A stretch of DNA of 44,199 nt, from positions 1 to 44,199 of the forward strand of contig CAYXNJ010000016.1 in assembly GCA_964466465.1 (NCBI GenBank), written 5' to 3'. This document shows positions 32,314 through 40,159 of this stretch, piece by piece. Below the pieces are notes generated by a model. It did no database searches and was not told the DNA's origin. It saw only the letters and a list, made by a program, of their open reading frames with translations. The stretch's first letter is position 1, and the number at the start of each line of letters is the position of its first letter. The translations under genes were made by a program, and so were the position numbers. Origin of the DNA: Sulfurospirillum sp964466465 (GTDB taxonomy: Bacteria > Campylobacterota > Campylobacteria > Campylobacterales > Sulfurospirillaceae).

Positions 32314-33618
32314 TTAAAATGTCCACATAATGCTAGCAAGTGCATTGATTTTGTCGTAATCATATGGATCATGGTTGGAGTGGTTGTCACTGTACATCAC
32401 ACTCATACCAAGGGAGAGATTTTTTTGAAGCGTGTAGCCTAATGAGAGCTCATATTGGTCTTTGTCGTCTTGGCGTTTGGTTAGAAAGAGGGTATCTACA
32501 TCATCATAATCGGTTGAGATGCGTGTATAGCCAAGAGCGCCTCTGAATGTTTTGGTAAACTCTTTGGAGAGATCAAGCCCATACTTCCACTCTTTGTTTT
32601 GCACATCGGTACGCACAGATTCAACCTCTTTGTTGATGCCATAGCTGGTATGAAGCCCTAGTGCAAAGAGATTTTCGCCAATGATATGTCGATAGTTTGC
32701 AAAAAGAAGGTGTGCATTGACATCATGTGTCTCTTCATTATAATAGCCTCGTTTGAAGCTATATCCTCCTTCAATTTGAGAGAGTGGATCGATGAGGTAA
32801 CTGGTTTTAACGCCTGCTCCTACATTGTAAAGATAGCCTCTTCCATCGATATAGACACGATCAAACGTGAGTGGTAATGCAATGGTATAGCTGCTTTCAC
32901 TCCATGTTGGAGCGGAAGAGAGCGAGAGCAATACGAGGTTGTTTTTACTTGATTGAGAGTAGAGTTTATCATACGTTATAAAGTTATTTTCCAAACTCCA
33001 TCCACCGCGTTCACCAAAATCGTAGCTGTGATTGAGAACAAATGTTGAAAAGCCATAACCATCTGATTCTTTTTTACTGCCAGAAAGCGGAATATTGAGG
33101 GAGGGAAGGGTAAATTCTTTTACACCAATATCGTTGTTAACGTTGCTATCATAACCTCCACCGACAATGAGTGCTCCTGCAAATTTATGAGGATTGATGC
33201 GCTCATTGATATGGCGCTTAAATGCGGTCGCAACATCTCGAATGTCATTTGGGAGCTGTTCGCTGAGTACTACGTCGAGTTCTGCTTGTGCCAGTTCCAA
33301 TTGTTGACGTTCAAAATAGAGACGTGCTAGTTCAAGATGGGTGCGTGTATGCTTTGGATTGAGCATCAGTACACGATCAAATGCGGCTACCGCTTCATCA
33401 TAATGACGTAATTCTAAAGCACAACGTCCTACTAAAAAGTTAATTTCAGCGCTATTGGGTGTTTGCTCAAAAAGTTTTTCAAACAGAGGGTATGCTGTTG
33501 CAAAATCACCCTGAGTATAGGCTGTTTGAGCGGAGTTGTACAACGATGTAACGTTAACATCGTTTGCGTAGAGATGTGTTCCAAGTAGCGCAATCGCTAC
33601 AACATGTGAAAGTTTCAT
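32314..33618 (-). CDS. TPR plus outer-membrane beta-barrel protein, Slam-like
   Basis: A 434-residue outer membrane protein. Signal peptide MKLSHVVAIALLGTHLYA; TPR repeats at about residues 23-124 (LYNSAQTAYTQGDFATAYPLFEKL, ALELRHYDEAVAAFDRVLMLNP, HLELARLYFERQQLELAQAELDVV); then a predicted barrel of about 290 residues beginning AGALIVGGGYDSNVNND and ending in a terminal Phe (ALASIMWTF), the usual C-terminal signature of outer membrane barrels. Periplasmic TPRs plus a barrel opening with a Y-D-x-NVN motif is the architecture of Slam (DUF560), which moves TbpB/HpuA-type proteins to the surface. The start overlaps the stop of the adjacent FecR gene (TAATG), suggesting that FecR proteins are its clients. 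A generic TPR-barrel porin remains possible. Confidence 0.75.
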   Translation of the reverse strand: MKLSHVVAIALLGTHLYANDVNVTSLYNSAQTAYTQGDFATAYPLFEKLFEQTPNSAEINFLVGRCALELRHYDEAVAAFDRVLMLNPKHTRTHLELARLYFERQQLELAQAELDVVLSEQLPNDIRDVATAFKRHINERINPHKFAGALIVGGGYDSNVNNDIGVKEFTLPSLNIPLSGSKKESDGYGFSTFVLNHSYDFGERGGWSLENNFITYDKLYSQSSKNNLVLLSLSSAPTWSESSYTIALPLTFDRVYIDGRGYLYNVGAGVKTSYLIDPLSQIEGGYSFKRGYYNEETHDVNAHLLFANYRHIIGENLFALGLHTSYGINKEVESVRTDVQNKEWKYGLDLSKEFTKTFRGALGYTRISTDYDDVDTLFLTKRQDDKDQYELSLGYTLQKNLSLGMSVMYSDNHSNHDPYDYDKINALASIMWTF

Positions 33619-35252
33619 TATCTTACTGCCTTATAGACACCTGAAGCGGTGCTTGTTCCTGATGTCGCTTTAAATGTCCCACCAACAGCTTCTGCATGAC
33701 TGCCATAAAATTTACCTTGAATCGCTCCCGAAGTTATTGCAGTAGGTGTTTGACCTTGTGTTACGGTGCCTGTTAATGAATCGCTAAATTCCCCATATGT
33801 AACGGTTGGTGAATTTAGTGTAGGTGTTAAATCCCACTGTTTGCCATTGGCTGTAAAACGAATCCAACTGTAACTTGCATCATTATACAAAGAGTTTGCT
33901 CCTCCTCCAAAATTAAACTTTAGCTGAACACTGGAGGTATCGCTTGCTATATTATAAGAGACACCACTTTCTGTAACACTTCCTAATACTTTGCCTGTGT
34001 AAATATAATGAGTATTGGCTGGAAGCGTAGTGATATAAGTAATTGCGCCATCAGAGTCTTTACCTGCAACCCAATAGTTTTTTGTCTCAAGAAGTTTGGT
34101 GTCATCGTTAGCTTTAATAGCCCAATAACCCCATGAAACAAAGTCATTGATGTAAGTTTTTTCAGTTTGTATCCAACCGTTATAACTGTCAAAATCTTTA
34201 ATTGAAAATTCATTGATATTTTTATAGGTCATGGTGGATGAGTCCGCGTTTTTGCCCAAAGAAAGCTGATCTATATGGGTCGTTCTATCTAAGTTCATCG
34301 TGCTATCATCGATCCTATCATCAGAAGTATTAAGATATAAACTCAATGTATCTGTACTGCTTATGATGGTTGTTCCCTCTAGTGTGTATTGTGAGGTAGC
34401 ATAGCCTGAGAGTGCCATGGTGCCAACATCGCTAGATGATGCTTGTAGTGTAGGATTGAATATAGGGTAAAATCCTGAGGTAATTGTTTCAATTTGGGTA
34501 TTAATAGTGGTTAATGTAGCTGTTTGTTGGCTCGTTTGTGTGGCGTGTTCTGCTAAACTGGGTATAGAAGATGGAGACAGAGCCTCACCATCACTTCCTC
34601 CACCTTGTGGTGGGCTTGGTTGTTGTTGCAAAGCGTTGCCATAGAGAGAACCTATCAGGGCTGGATTGAGCGGGACAGGTGGTGCTGGTGGCTGACCGAT
34701 AGAAACAAGGGTTTGAAATCCTTGAGAAACGATCATGGTACCATGGGCATTAGATACTAAAATTTCTCCTGAACTACACCCAATAAGGTCGGGCAAAAGC
34801 ACAATGCTTCCCCCCTCATTTATACTGCCTCCTACACGCCCAGCAACGGTAGTTCCACGAATACCGATGGTTGCGGTTTTTGTTTCAAGGTTAAAGTTTT
34901 CAGGTGCTTTTTTACCGATTTGACCTGTGATGGTTTTAAAGGTGCCTTGGTTAAATTTGAATTTTGCTTTTGGATTATTGGCATCATTGAGATAGTCTTG
35001 AATATCTAAGGTACTTTCGCTCCCCAATGTGATGACCGTTTTATCTTCAAACGTTAGTTGAATTTGGCTATTGACATGTGTTTTAATAAAGTCATTTTTC
35101 TCAATGTCTGTACCATTCATCAGTACAATGGATTGATTGTTACGATTGGCAGTTGCTTCACCTTTTAAAAGCGAAACTTTGCCGATGGATGCCCACACCT
35201 GTGTGCTTAAAAGTAAGCACATCACTATTCCTAAATGCCCCCATTTAGACAT
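33618..35252 (-). CDS. FecR domain protein with C-terminal TbpB-like barrel (second copy)
   Basis: A 544-residue secreted protein. Signal peptide MSKWGHLGIVMCLLLSTQVWA is followed by a FecR domain (about residues 22-150: LKGEATANRNNQSIVLMNG, ITLGSESTLDIQDYL, FNLETKTATIGIRGTT). A Pro-rich then Thr/Gln-rich linker and a long beta-rich insert with aromatic motifs (DFVSWGYWAIK, NYWVAGKD) follow. The last 36 residues carry IQGKFYGSHAEAVGGTF, the pattern of the terminal strands in TbpB/Slam-client eight-stranded barrels. No lipobox Cys follows the signal peptide. Residues 1-136 are identical to the upstream paralogue, including the DNA. Its stop overlaps the Slam-like gene start. The function is unknown; a surface or periplasmic ligand-binding or sensory role is inferred. 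Confidence 0.8.
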   Translation of the reverse strand: MSKWGHLGIVMCLLLSTQVWASIGKVSLLKGEATANRNNQSIVLMNGTDIEKNDFIKTHVNSQIQLTFEDKTVITLGSESTLDIQDYLNDANNPKAKFKFNQGTFKTITGQIGKKAPENFNLETKTATIGIRGTTVAGRVGGSINEGGSIVLLPDLIGCSSGEILVSNAHGTMIVSQGFQTLVSIGQPPAPPVPLNPALIGSLYGNALQQQPSPPQGGGSDGEALSPSSIPSLAEHATQTSQQTATLTTINTQIETITSGFYPIFNPTLQASSSDVGTMALSGYATSQYTLEGTTIISSTDTLSLYLNTSDDRIDDSTMNLDRTTHIDQLSLGKNADSSTMTYKNINEFSIKDFDSYNGWIQTEKTYINDFVSWGYWAIKANDDTKLLETKNYWVAGKDSDGAITYITTLPANTHYIYTGKVLGSVTESGVSYNIASDTSSVQLKFNFGGGANSLYNDASYSWIRFTANGKQWDLTPTLNSPTVTYGEFSDSLTGTVTQGQTPTAITSGAIQGKFYGSHAEAVGGTFKATSGTSTASGVYKAVR

Positions 35253-35318
35253 GTGTAACTCCTCATTATGAGTATTGTTAGATATTTTATGAAAAGATTT
35301 CTTAAACTATGATTGGTA

Positions 35319-35361
35319 TTTCTGCACCACGAATTGATACATAAATCACGTGGTGCAGAAA
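35319..35361 (-). other. Long hairpin between the two FecR genes
   Basis: TTTCTGCACCACG (35319-35331) pairs with CGTGGTGCAGAAA (35349-35361) over 13 bp with a 17-base loop. It lies 30 bases after the first FecR stop and about 66 bases before the second FecR start. No U tract follows on the minus strand, so it may cause partial termination, pausing or mRNA processing that sets the ratio of the two proteins. Confidence 0.6.
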
Positions 35362-35390
35362 GCATTGAGTTAAAGTGCAGATAGTCTAAT

Positions 35391-36560
35391 TTAGCGTACG
35401 GCTTTAAATACTCCTGTTGCTGTATTGCTTCCTGATGTTGCGCTGAAAGTACCATTAACTTTTTTAGCGTGGTCATTTTGAAATGTTCCATCAATCGTAC
35501 TGGTGCTAGTTGTATTTGTTATGCCATTTATAGCAACATTATTATTGTTGTTAAGCATAAAACGTGTTCCATCAAACGTACCTGAAGGACTGATTTGCCA
35601 CGCCTGAGGATTAGTCTCATTGGTTTGAAATTTGATGTAGCTGGTATTTTTAAGTGCGCCACTTCCTCCACCAAAATCGAAGTCAAGTTTCACATCATTA
35701 CCTTTGTGTTTATCTATCTGATGCTGACTTTCACCATTACTGACAGAACCTGTTACAGAGCCATTGTAAGTATAAGACGTTGTGGTTGGTTGAGAGATAT
35801 AAGCATCAATAGTGTCGGCTTTATCCAATTTATCCTGTTGCTCTTTAGCACTGTTTGTAGTGATTGCTTGAGTAGCTATCTTAGACTCTTGAGCTACATT
35901 CATTGTTTGCACAGACTGAGAAACAGGTTCTCCCTCGTGCGATGTTTTTGCTAATGGAACTGATGGTGTCAGTTTGTTACTGATCAGTAGCGTTGGACTA
36001 AGTGTCGCAGGTGGTGTTGGTGATTGTGTTTTGGATACGGTGGTTTGAAAACCAGCATTAATGATGACAGAGCCATTTTCATTACTCACGGCAATGCGCC
36101 CACTACTACAGCCAATAATATCAGGTGAATCTCCTTCTCCGATACTTCCCACAACGGTAGTTCCACGAATACCGATGGTTGCGGTTTTTGTTTCAAGGTT
36201 AAAGTTTTCAGGTGCTTTTTTACCGATTTGACCTGTGATGGTTTTAAAGGTGCCTTGGTTAAATTTGAATTTTGCTTTTGGATTATTGGCATCATTGAGA
36301 TAGTCTTGAATATCTAAGGTACTTTCGCTCCCCAATGTGATGACCGTTTTATCTTCAAACGTTAGTTGAATTTGGCTATTGACATGTGTTTTAATAAAGT
36401 CATTTTTCTCAATGTCTGTACCATTCATCAGTACAATGGATTGATTGTTACGATTGGCAGTTGCTTCACCTTTTAAAAGCGAAACTTTGCCGATGGATGC
36501 CCACACCTGTGTGCTTAAAAGTAAGCACATCACTATTCCTAAATGCCCCCATTTAGACAT
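35391..36560 (-). CDS. FecR domain protein with C-terminal TbpB-like barrel (first copy)
   Basis: A 389-residue secreted protein. Its first 136 residues (signal peptide cut after VWA, then the FecR domain) are identical to the downstream paralogue. It then diverges: a Pro/Ser/Thr/Gln-rich linker (about 175-255) leads to a barrel-like module (YTYNGSVTGSV, VKLDFDFGGGSGALKNTSYIKF, QAWQISPSGTFDG) ending IDGTFQNDHAKKVNGTFSAT and GVFKAVR, parallel to the other copy but shorter. It lacks the aromatic insert of the paralogue. FecR domains are best known from iron-transport sigma regulators, but no sigma factor or TonB receptor lies nearby. First gene of the predicted FecR/Slam/cyclase operon, divergent from bioC. 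RBS is AGGAGTT. Confidence 0.8.
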   Translation of the reverse strand: MSKWGHLGIVMCLLLSTQVWASIGKVSLLKGEATANRNNQSIVLMNGTDIEKNDFIKTHVNSQIQLTFEDKTVITLGSESTLDIQDYLNDANNPKAKFKFNQGTFKTITGQIGKKAPENFNLETKTATIGIRGTTVVGSIGEGDSPDIIGCSSGRIAVSNENGSVIINAGFQTTVSKTQSPTPPATLSPTLLISNKLTPSVPLAKTSHEGEPVSQSVQTMNVAQESKIATQAITTNSAKEQQDKLDKADTIDAYISQPTTTSYTYNGSVTGSVSNGESQHQIDKHKGNDVKLDFDFGGGSGALKNTSYIKFQTNETNPQAWQISPSGTFDGTRFMLNNNNNVAINGITNTTSTSTIDGTFQNDHAKKVNGTFSATSGSNTATGVFKAVR

Positions 36561-36745
36561 GTGTAACTCCTTACTGCAAAATTTTCTAAGTATTTCTTAA
36601 ATTAAGGTGCTATTTTATCGCATAGAGGGAGAGGAGATGGTCTTGTTTATTTGTACCAAAACATGACCAAAATATAACTTTTGAAAGGTTAGAAGGGAAG
36701 CCTTATGTAAATTAAAGAAACAGTCATTTTTTAGGCATAGCAGAG

Positions 36746-36751
36746 TATAAT
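36746..36751 (+). promoter_or_regulatory. bioC -10 box, predicted leaderless transcript
   Basis: TATAAT ends only seven bases before the bioC ATG, so transcription would start at or within a base or two of the start codon. No Shine-Dalgarno sequence fits in the interval (TTTTCAC). The rest of the 36561-36758 spacer presumably holds the FecR operon promoter on the minus strand; no clear -10 was picked there. Confidence 0.5.
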
Positions 36752-36758
36752 TTTTCAC

Positions 36759-37460
36759 ATGATCGCAAAACACATCAAAGAATTTTCCAAAAACGCCCAT
36801 AGTTATGATGCTTATACTTCTTTACAACAAGAGATAGCACACTATTTAGTATCACAGATTCACTCCAAACCTAAAACAATTTTAGATTTAGGCTGTGGTA
36901 GCGGTGCAGTTTTTAAGCAAATCTCTTGGGATATAGAGCATTTTTGGGGTGTTGATAGTGCGCAAAGCATGTGTGAACTTCATCCTAAAAACGAGAATGT
37001 TCACATTATGTGTGAAGACTTTGAATCTCCAAACCTTGTCTCCCAATTACGAACGTCGTATGATTTATTGATTTCTTCTTCAGCCCTTCAATGGGCCAAT
37101 GATATTGAGGCACTCATTGCTCAATTCTCTCATCGCTGTAAAGAGGGTGCATTTGCCATTTTTACTGATAAAACATTTGAATCCATTTATGCCATGAGTG
37201 GACTTGACTCCTTTTTACCAAATGCTAAGGCATTGGCGAGAATGTTTGAAACCTATTTTTCATGCCATTATGAAGTCAAAACATTTCGCCTCTTTTTTGA
37301 TGATAACCTTTCCAAGTTTCGCTATATCAAAAAGAGTGGAGTCAGTGGTGGCGAAAAACGCTTAAGTGTGGCTCAAACCAAAGCATTGATTCAAAATTAT
37401 CCGCATGAATACCTCGAATTTGAGGTTCTTTTTCTTTGGGGTAAACCCAAGAGCTTTTAA
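36759..37460 (+). CDS. bioC: BioC-like SAM-dependent methyltransferase (malonyl-ACP methyltransferase)
   Basis: A 233-residue class I methyltransferase. The N-terminus IAKHIKEFSKNAHSYDAYTSLQQEIAHYL has the BioC form (F-S-x-x-A-x-x-Y-D then Q). SAM motif I is ILDLGCGSGAVF at about 41-52, followed by WGVDSAQSM (motif II region) and DLLISSSALQWANDIEAL, with the L-Q-W typical of BioC. BioC methylates malonyl-ACP to enter biotin synthesis. No other biotin genes are adjacent, and the gene stands alone between two systems, so the assignment rests on protein form only. No RBS is visible; the -10 box abuts the ATG. Confidence 0.72.
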   Translation: MIAKHIKEFSKNAHSYDAYTSLQQEIAHYLVSQIHSKPKTILDLGCGSGAVFKQISWDIEHFWGVDSAQSMCELHPKNENVHIMCEDFESPNLVSQLRTSYDLLISSSALQWANDIEALIAQFSHRCKEGAFAIFTDKTFESIYAMSGLDSFLPNAKALARMFETYFSCHYEVKTFRLFFDDNLSKFRYIKKSGVSGGEKRLSVAQTKALIQNYPHEYLEFEVLFLWGKPKSF

Positions 37461-37817
37461 AAGGTAAATAAAATATAACCAAAATTTATACAACACCTCT
37501 AAAATAGTCACTTAAACTTAAATCTAAAAATTGAAAATCCACTCTTTTTTTTAACCAAAATCAACAATATTTGTCTAAAAAAGTTCATAAAAATTTACTT
37601 TTATGCGTATATTGCCTCAAAAAAACACTACGTTTACCTTTTTTAGAATGCCCTAAAATAGGGCATTATCTCACATGTTAACTCGTTTTGGATAATTTTT
37701 TTTACCTTTTGTAAGTTCTTTCTAAGATAGTTGCTTTACAATGGATATATCAAGACGTACTTTTAGACTCTGTTTGAAGGTGCGAAACTTAAAGGCAAAA
37801 GATAACAAGGAGACGCG
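37461..37817. promoter_or_regulatory. Intergenic leader/promoter region of psr operon
   Basis: A 357-bp, very AT-rich gap with no credible gene. It contains a perfect 9-bp stem with AAA loop (AATGCCCTA/TAGGGCATT, 37647-37667) without a U tract on either side, and two copies of ACCAAAAT (37478-37485, 37554-37561). TTGCTTTACAAT near 37730-37741 may be a promoter element. AAGGAGACGCG immediately precedes the psrA ATG. No canonical CRP/Fnr palindrome was recognised. Confidence 0.45.
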
Positions 37818-40157
37818 ATGAAAGTAGAGATCTCACGAAGGAGATTTCTTCAAGGTAGTGTGGCGATGTCAATCGCAGGTGGAGTGAGCCTAAGTTCCTC
37901 TTCCATTATGGCGAGCGCTGCAACACCAGCCAAGAAAGTTGGCAATGAAGATAAAAAAGTAGCAACACTCTGTGAAATGTGTGTGAATAAATGTGCTGCC
38001 ATTGCTCATGTACGCAATGGTGTTGTTGAAAAACTTGATCCAAATCCACTGTTCCCAAAATCACGCAATATGCTTTGTGCACGTGGAAATGCAGGTATTA
38101 AGGCACTGTACGATCCAGACCGTCTGAAATATCCTCTTATTCGTGATGGAGAAAAAGGGAGTGGTAAGTTTAAGCGCGTCAGTTGGGACGAAGCGTATGC
38201 TTACATTAACGAGAAACTCACCAAAATTTTGGATGAAGAGAAAGATAACCGCTCAACTGTAGCATTCTGTGCAGGAGAAGGTATTGCAGAGCATACGTTC
38301 AAAAGTTTCTTTACGATGTTCGGTTCTTCTCACTTCTTAAACCATGCAAGTCTTTGTTTAGCAACAACAGTATCAGGTTATTCACTGACTATTGGTGGAT
38401 ATGGACAATCTGACCTTGAAAATGCTAAATATGTCATTATGGCAGGAGCAAATCGTGCAGAAGCGATTGTGACACCAGACACCATGGACTTTTTTAAACG
38501 TACCAATGGTAGAGGTGCAAAACTTATCACCGTTGATCCTCGTTTTACCAATACAGCCGCTAAAAGTGATAAATGGTTGGCGATTAACGTAGGAACAGAC
38601 TTAGCATTTGTATTAGCATTAACCTATGTTGTTATTAAAGAAGAGCGTTACAATAAACCATTTGTTGAAAATTATTTCAATGGATTTGATGCCTATAAAG
38701 AGCATATTTTAAGTAACAACTATACCCCAGAATGGGCTGAAAAAATCACAGGTATTAAAGCGGCAGATATTTACCAAGTTGCGCGTGATTTTATGGCACA
38801 TGCTCCTCAAGCGATTTATTATCAAGGTCGTCGTACAACATGGTCTAAAAATGACTTCCAACTTCGCCGTGCTCAAGCAATTTTTAGCGCACTTGGTGGG
38901 GGTGTTGATGTAAAAGGCGGTATCTGTTTTGGTAAGAGTTTACCATTGGTGGAGCATGATGCGGTTGCTCCAATGTATGCACAAGCAAAACCTCGTATCG
39001 AAAAAGATGAAGCAGCGGTAGTTGGCGGTTCTGGTTCATGGGTTGCATTTAGAAATATGGTTTTAGAAAATCGTAGTCCATACCCAATCCGTGCACTCTT
39101 TAACTACAAACACAATCCAATGCAAAACATGCCAAACAATAAAAAAACCGAAGAATTTTTGAAGAAATTGGATCTTGTTGTTACCATTGATACTATGCCA
39201 AGCGATACCGTGATGCTCAGCGATGTTATTTTACCTGAGTGTACCTACTTAGAGAGAACAGACCCTGTCGTTTCGTATGGTGGCATTGAGCCTTCTATCG
39301 CTCAGCGTAACAAAGCGATTGACCCTATGTTTGAAACGAAACCCGTTATGGAAATTATGCGAGGCTTGAGTACAAAACTCTCTAAACCACTCTTTGAAAT
39401 TACCAAAAAATATGACGAAGATGTTCAAATGGCGATTGAAGATGATGGCGAAGAGACGGTGTATAAAGATTTTGATTTGACGAAGCCATTTATGCACGAC
39501 CAAGAAGAACTCAATGCTCATGCCGTTGCAAAATATGAAGGTGCAGCTGCAATCCTTAAAGAAAAAGGTGTTTTCTATCCAAATATGAATGAGTATTTCA
39601 AAAAATTGGGTGTGAACGAGTATGAGTACTATCCAGAGCATAAACGTGCGTATTCTGTAAGAAACACTAAATTTGCGACCCCATCAGGCAAAATCGAGTG
39701 TGCGGTCCCTGCTCTTGCTAAAAAAGGAATCGACGCGATGCCTACATGGAAAGCGGAATATGAGATGGCAACACCTGCAGGTAAATTTAGATTTATTACA
39801 GGACGTCATGCACAATTCACCCAATCAGGAACCGCCAATAATCGCCTTCTACTCAATTTAGTGCCACAAAATTACGCGTGGATCAATAAACGTGTAGCAG
39901 ATAAAATGGGCATCAAATTTGGTGATAAATTAGAAGTCTCCAGCAAAGTGGGTAAAACAACGATTAAAGCGTATCCAACAGAGAAAATTGGACCAGATAC
40001 ACTTTTCTTTGTACATGGATTTGGTGTTTACTCAAAAGCGCTTTCTTTGGCGTATAACAATGGCGGCAATGATGCAGCTATTTTAGAAGATGGCATTGAA
40101 CCGATGCACGGATCATCCTGTCTTCATGACACAATCGTAGAAATTAGAAAGGTTTAA
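37818..40157 (+). CDS. psrA: Polysulfide/thiosulfate reductase molybdopterin subunit
   Basis: A 779-residue member of the DMSO reductase family, the catalytic subunit that reduces polysulfide or thiosulfate in the periplasm. A Tat signal SRRRFLQGSVAMS opens the protein. The proximal [4Fe-4S] cluster ligands are C52, C55, C59 and C87 (CEMCVNKC then LCARG). Cys180 in NHASLCLAT is the probable molybdenum ligand. Later motifs include AGANRAEA, VDPRFTNTAAKSD and the C-terminal bis-MGD-binding fold. Length and layout match PsrA/PhsA. The electron-transfer and membrane subunits follow within a few bases. Polysulfide and thiosulfate cannot be distinguished from sequence; the rhodanese encoded downstream favours polysulfide sulfur. 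Confidence 0.92.
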   Translation: MKVEISRRRFLQGSVAMSIAGGVSLSSSSIMASAATPAKKVGNEDKKVATLCEMCVNKCAAIAHVRNGVVEKLDPNPLFPKSRNMLCARGNAGIKALYDPDRLKYPLIRDGEKGSGKFKRVSWDEAYAYINEKLTKILDEEKDNRSTVAFCAGEGIAEHTFKSFFTMFGSSHFLNHASLCLATTVSGYSLTIGGYGQSDLENAKYVIMAGANRAEAIVTPDTMDFFKRTNGRGAKLITVDPRFTNTAAKSDKWLAINVGTDLAFVLALTYVVIKEERYNKPFVENYFNGFDAYKEHILSNNYTPEWAEKITGIKAADIYQVARDFMAHAPQAIYYQGRRTTWSKNDFQLRRAQAIFSALGGGVDVKGGICFGKSLPLVEHDAVAPMYAQAKPRIEKDEAAVVGGSGSWVAFRNMVLENRSPYPIRALFNYKHNPMQNMPNNKKTEEFLKKLDLVVTIDTMPSDTVMLSDVILPECTYLERTDPVVSYGGIEPSIAQRNKAIDPMFETKPVMEIMRGLSTKLSKPLFEITKKYDEDVQMAIEDDGEETVYKDFDLTKPFMHDQEELNAHAVAKYEGAAAILKEKGVFYPNMNEYFKKLGVNEYEYYPEHKRAYSVRNTKFATPSGKIECAVPALAKKGIDAMPTWKAEYEMATPAGKFRFITGRHAQFTQSGTANNRLLLNLVPQNYAWINKRVADKMGIKFGDKLEVSSKVGKTTIKAYPTEKIGPDTLFFVHGFGVYSKALSLAYNNGGNDAAILEDGIEPMHGSSCLHDTIVEIRKV

Positions 40158-40159
40158 TT

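Larger units (their letters stand above)
34844..36571. repeat. 420-bp perfect direct repeat in the two FecR genes
   Basis: By eye, 34844-35263 and 36152-36571 are identical over 420 bp, offset by 1308 bases. The repeat covers the shared RBS, signal peptide and FecR domain (residues 1-136) of both genes. It stops abruptly, with unrelated DNA upstream of the RBS and diverged coding sequence after GIRGTTV. The absence even of synonymous differences points to recent duplication or ongoing gene conversion. Confidence 0.9.

Noticed and set aside
33618..36560. FecR genes as part of a FecI/FecA iron-uptake signalling set
   Set aside because: No sigma factor or TonB-dependent receptor is adjacent, the proteins have a Sec signal peptide and not a transmembrane anti-sigma architecture, and they are coupled to a Slam-like gene and a cyclase.
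36655..37561. ACCAAAAT repeats (36666, 37478, 37554) as a shared operator of the FecR and psr promoters
   Set aside because: An 8-mer of this composition is expected by chance in such AT-rich spacers, and spacing and orientation are irregular.
37670..37720. NssR/Fnr-type binding site near the psr promoter (TTAAC-like sequence)
   Set aside because: Only one half-site resembles a consensus; the second half does not match.
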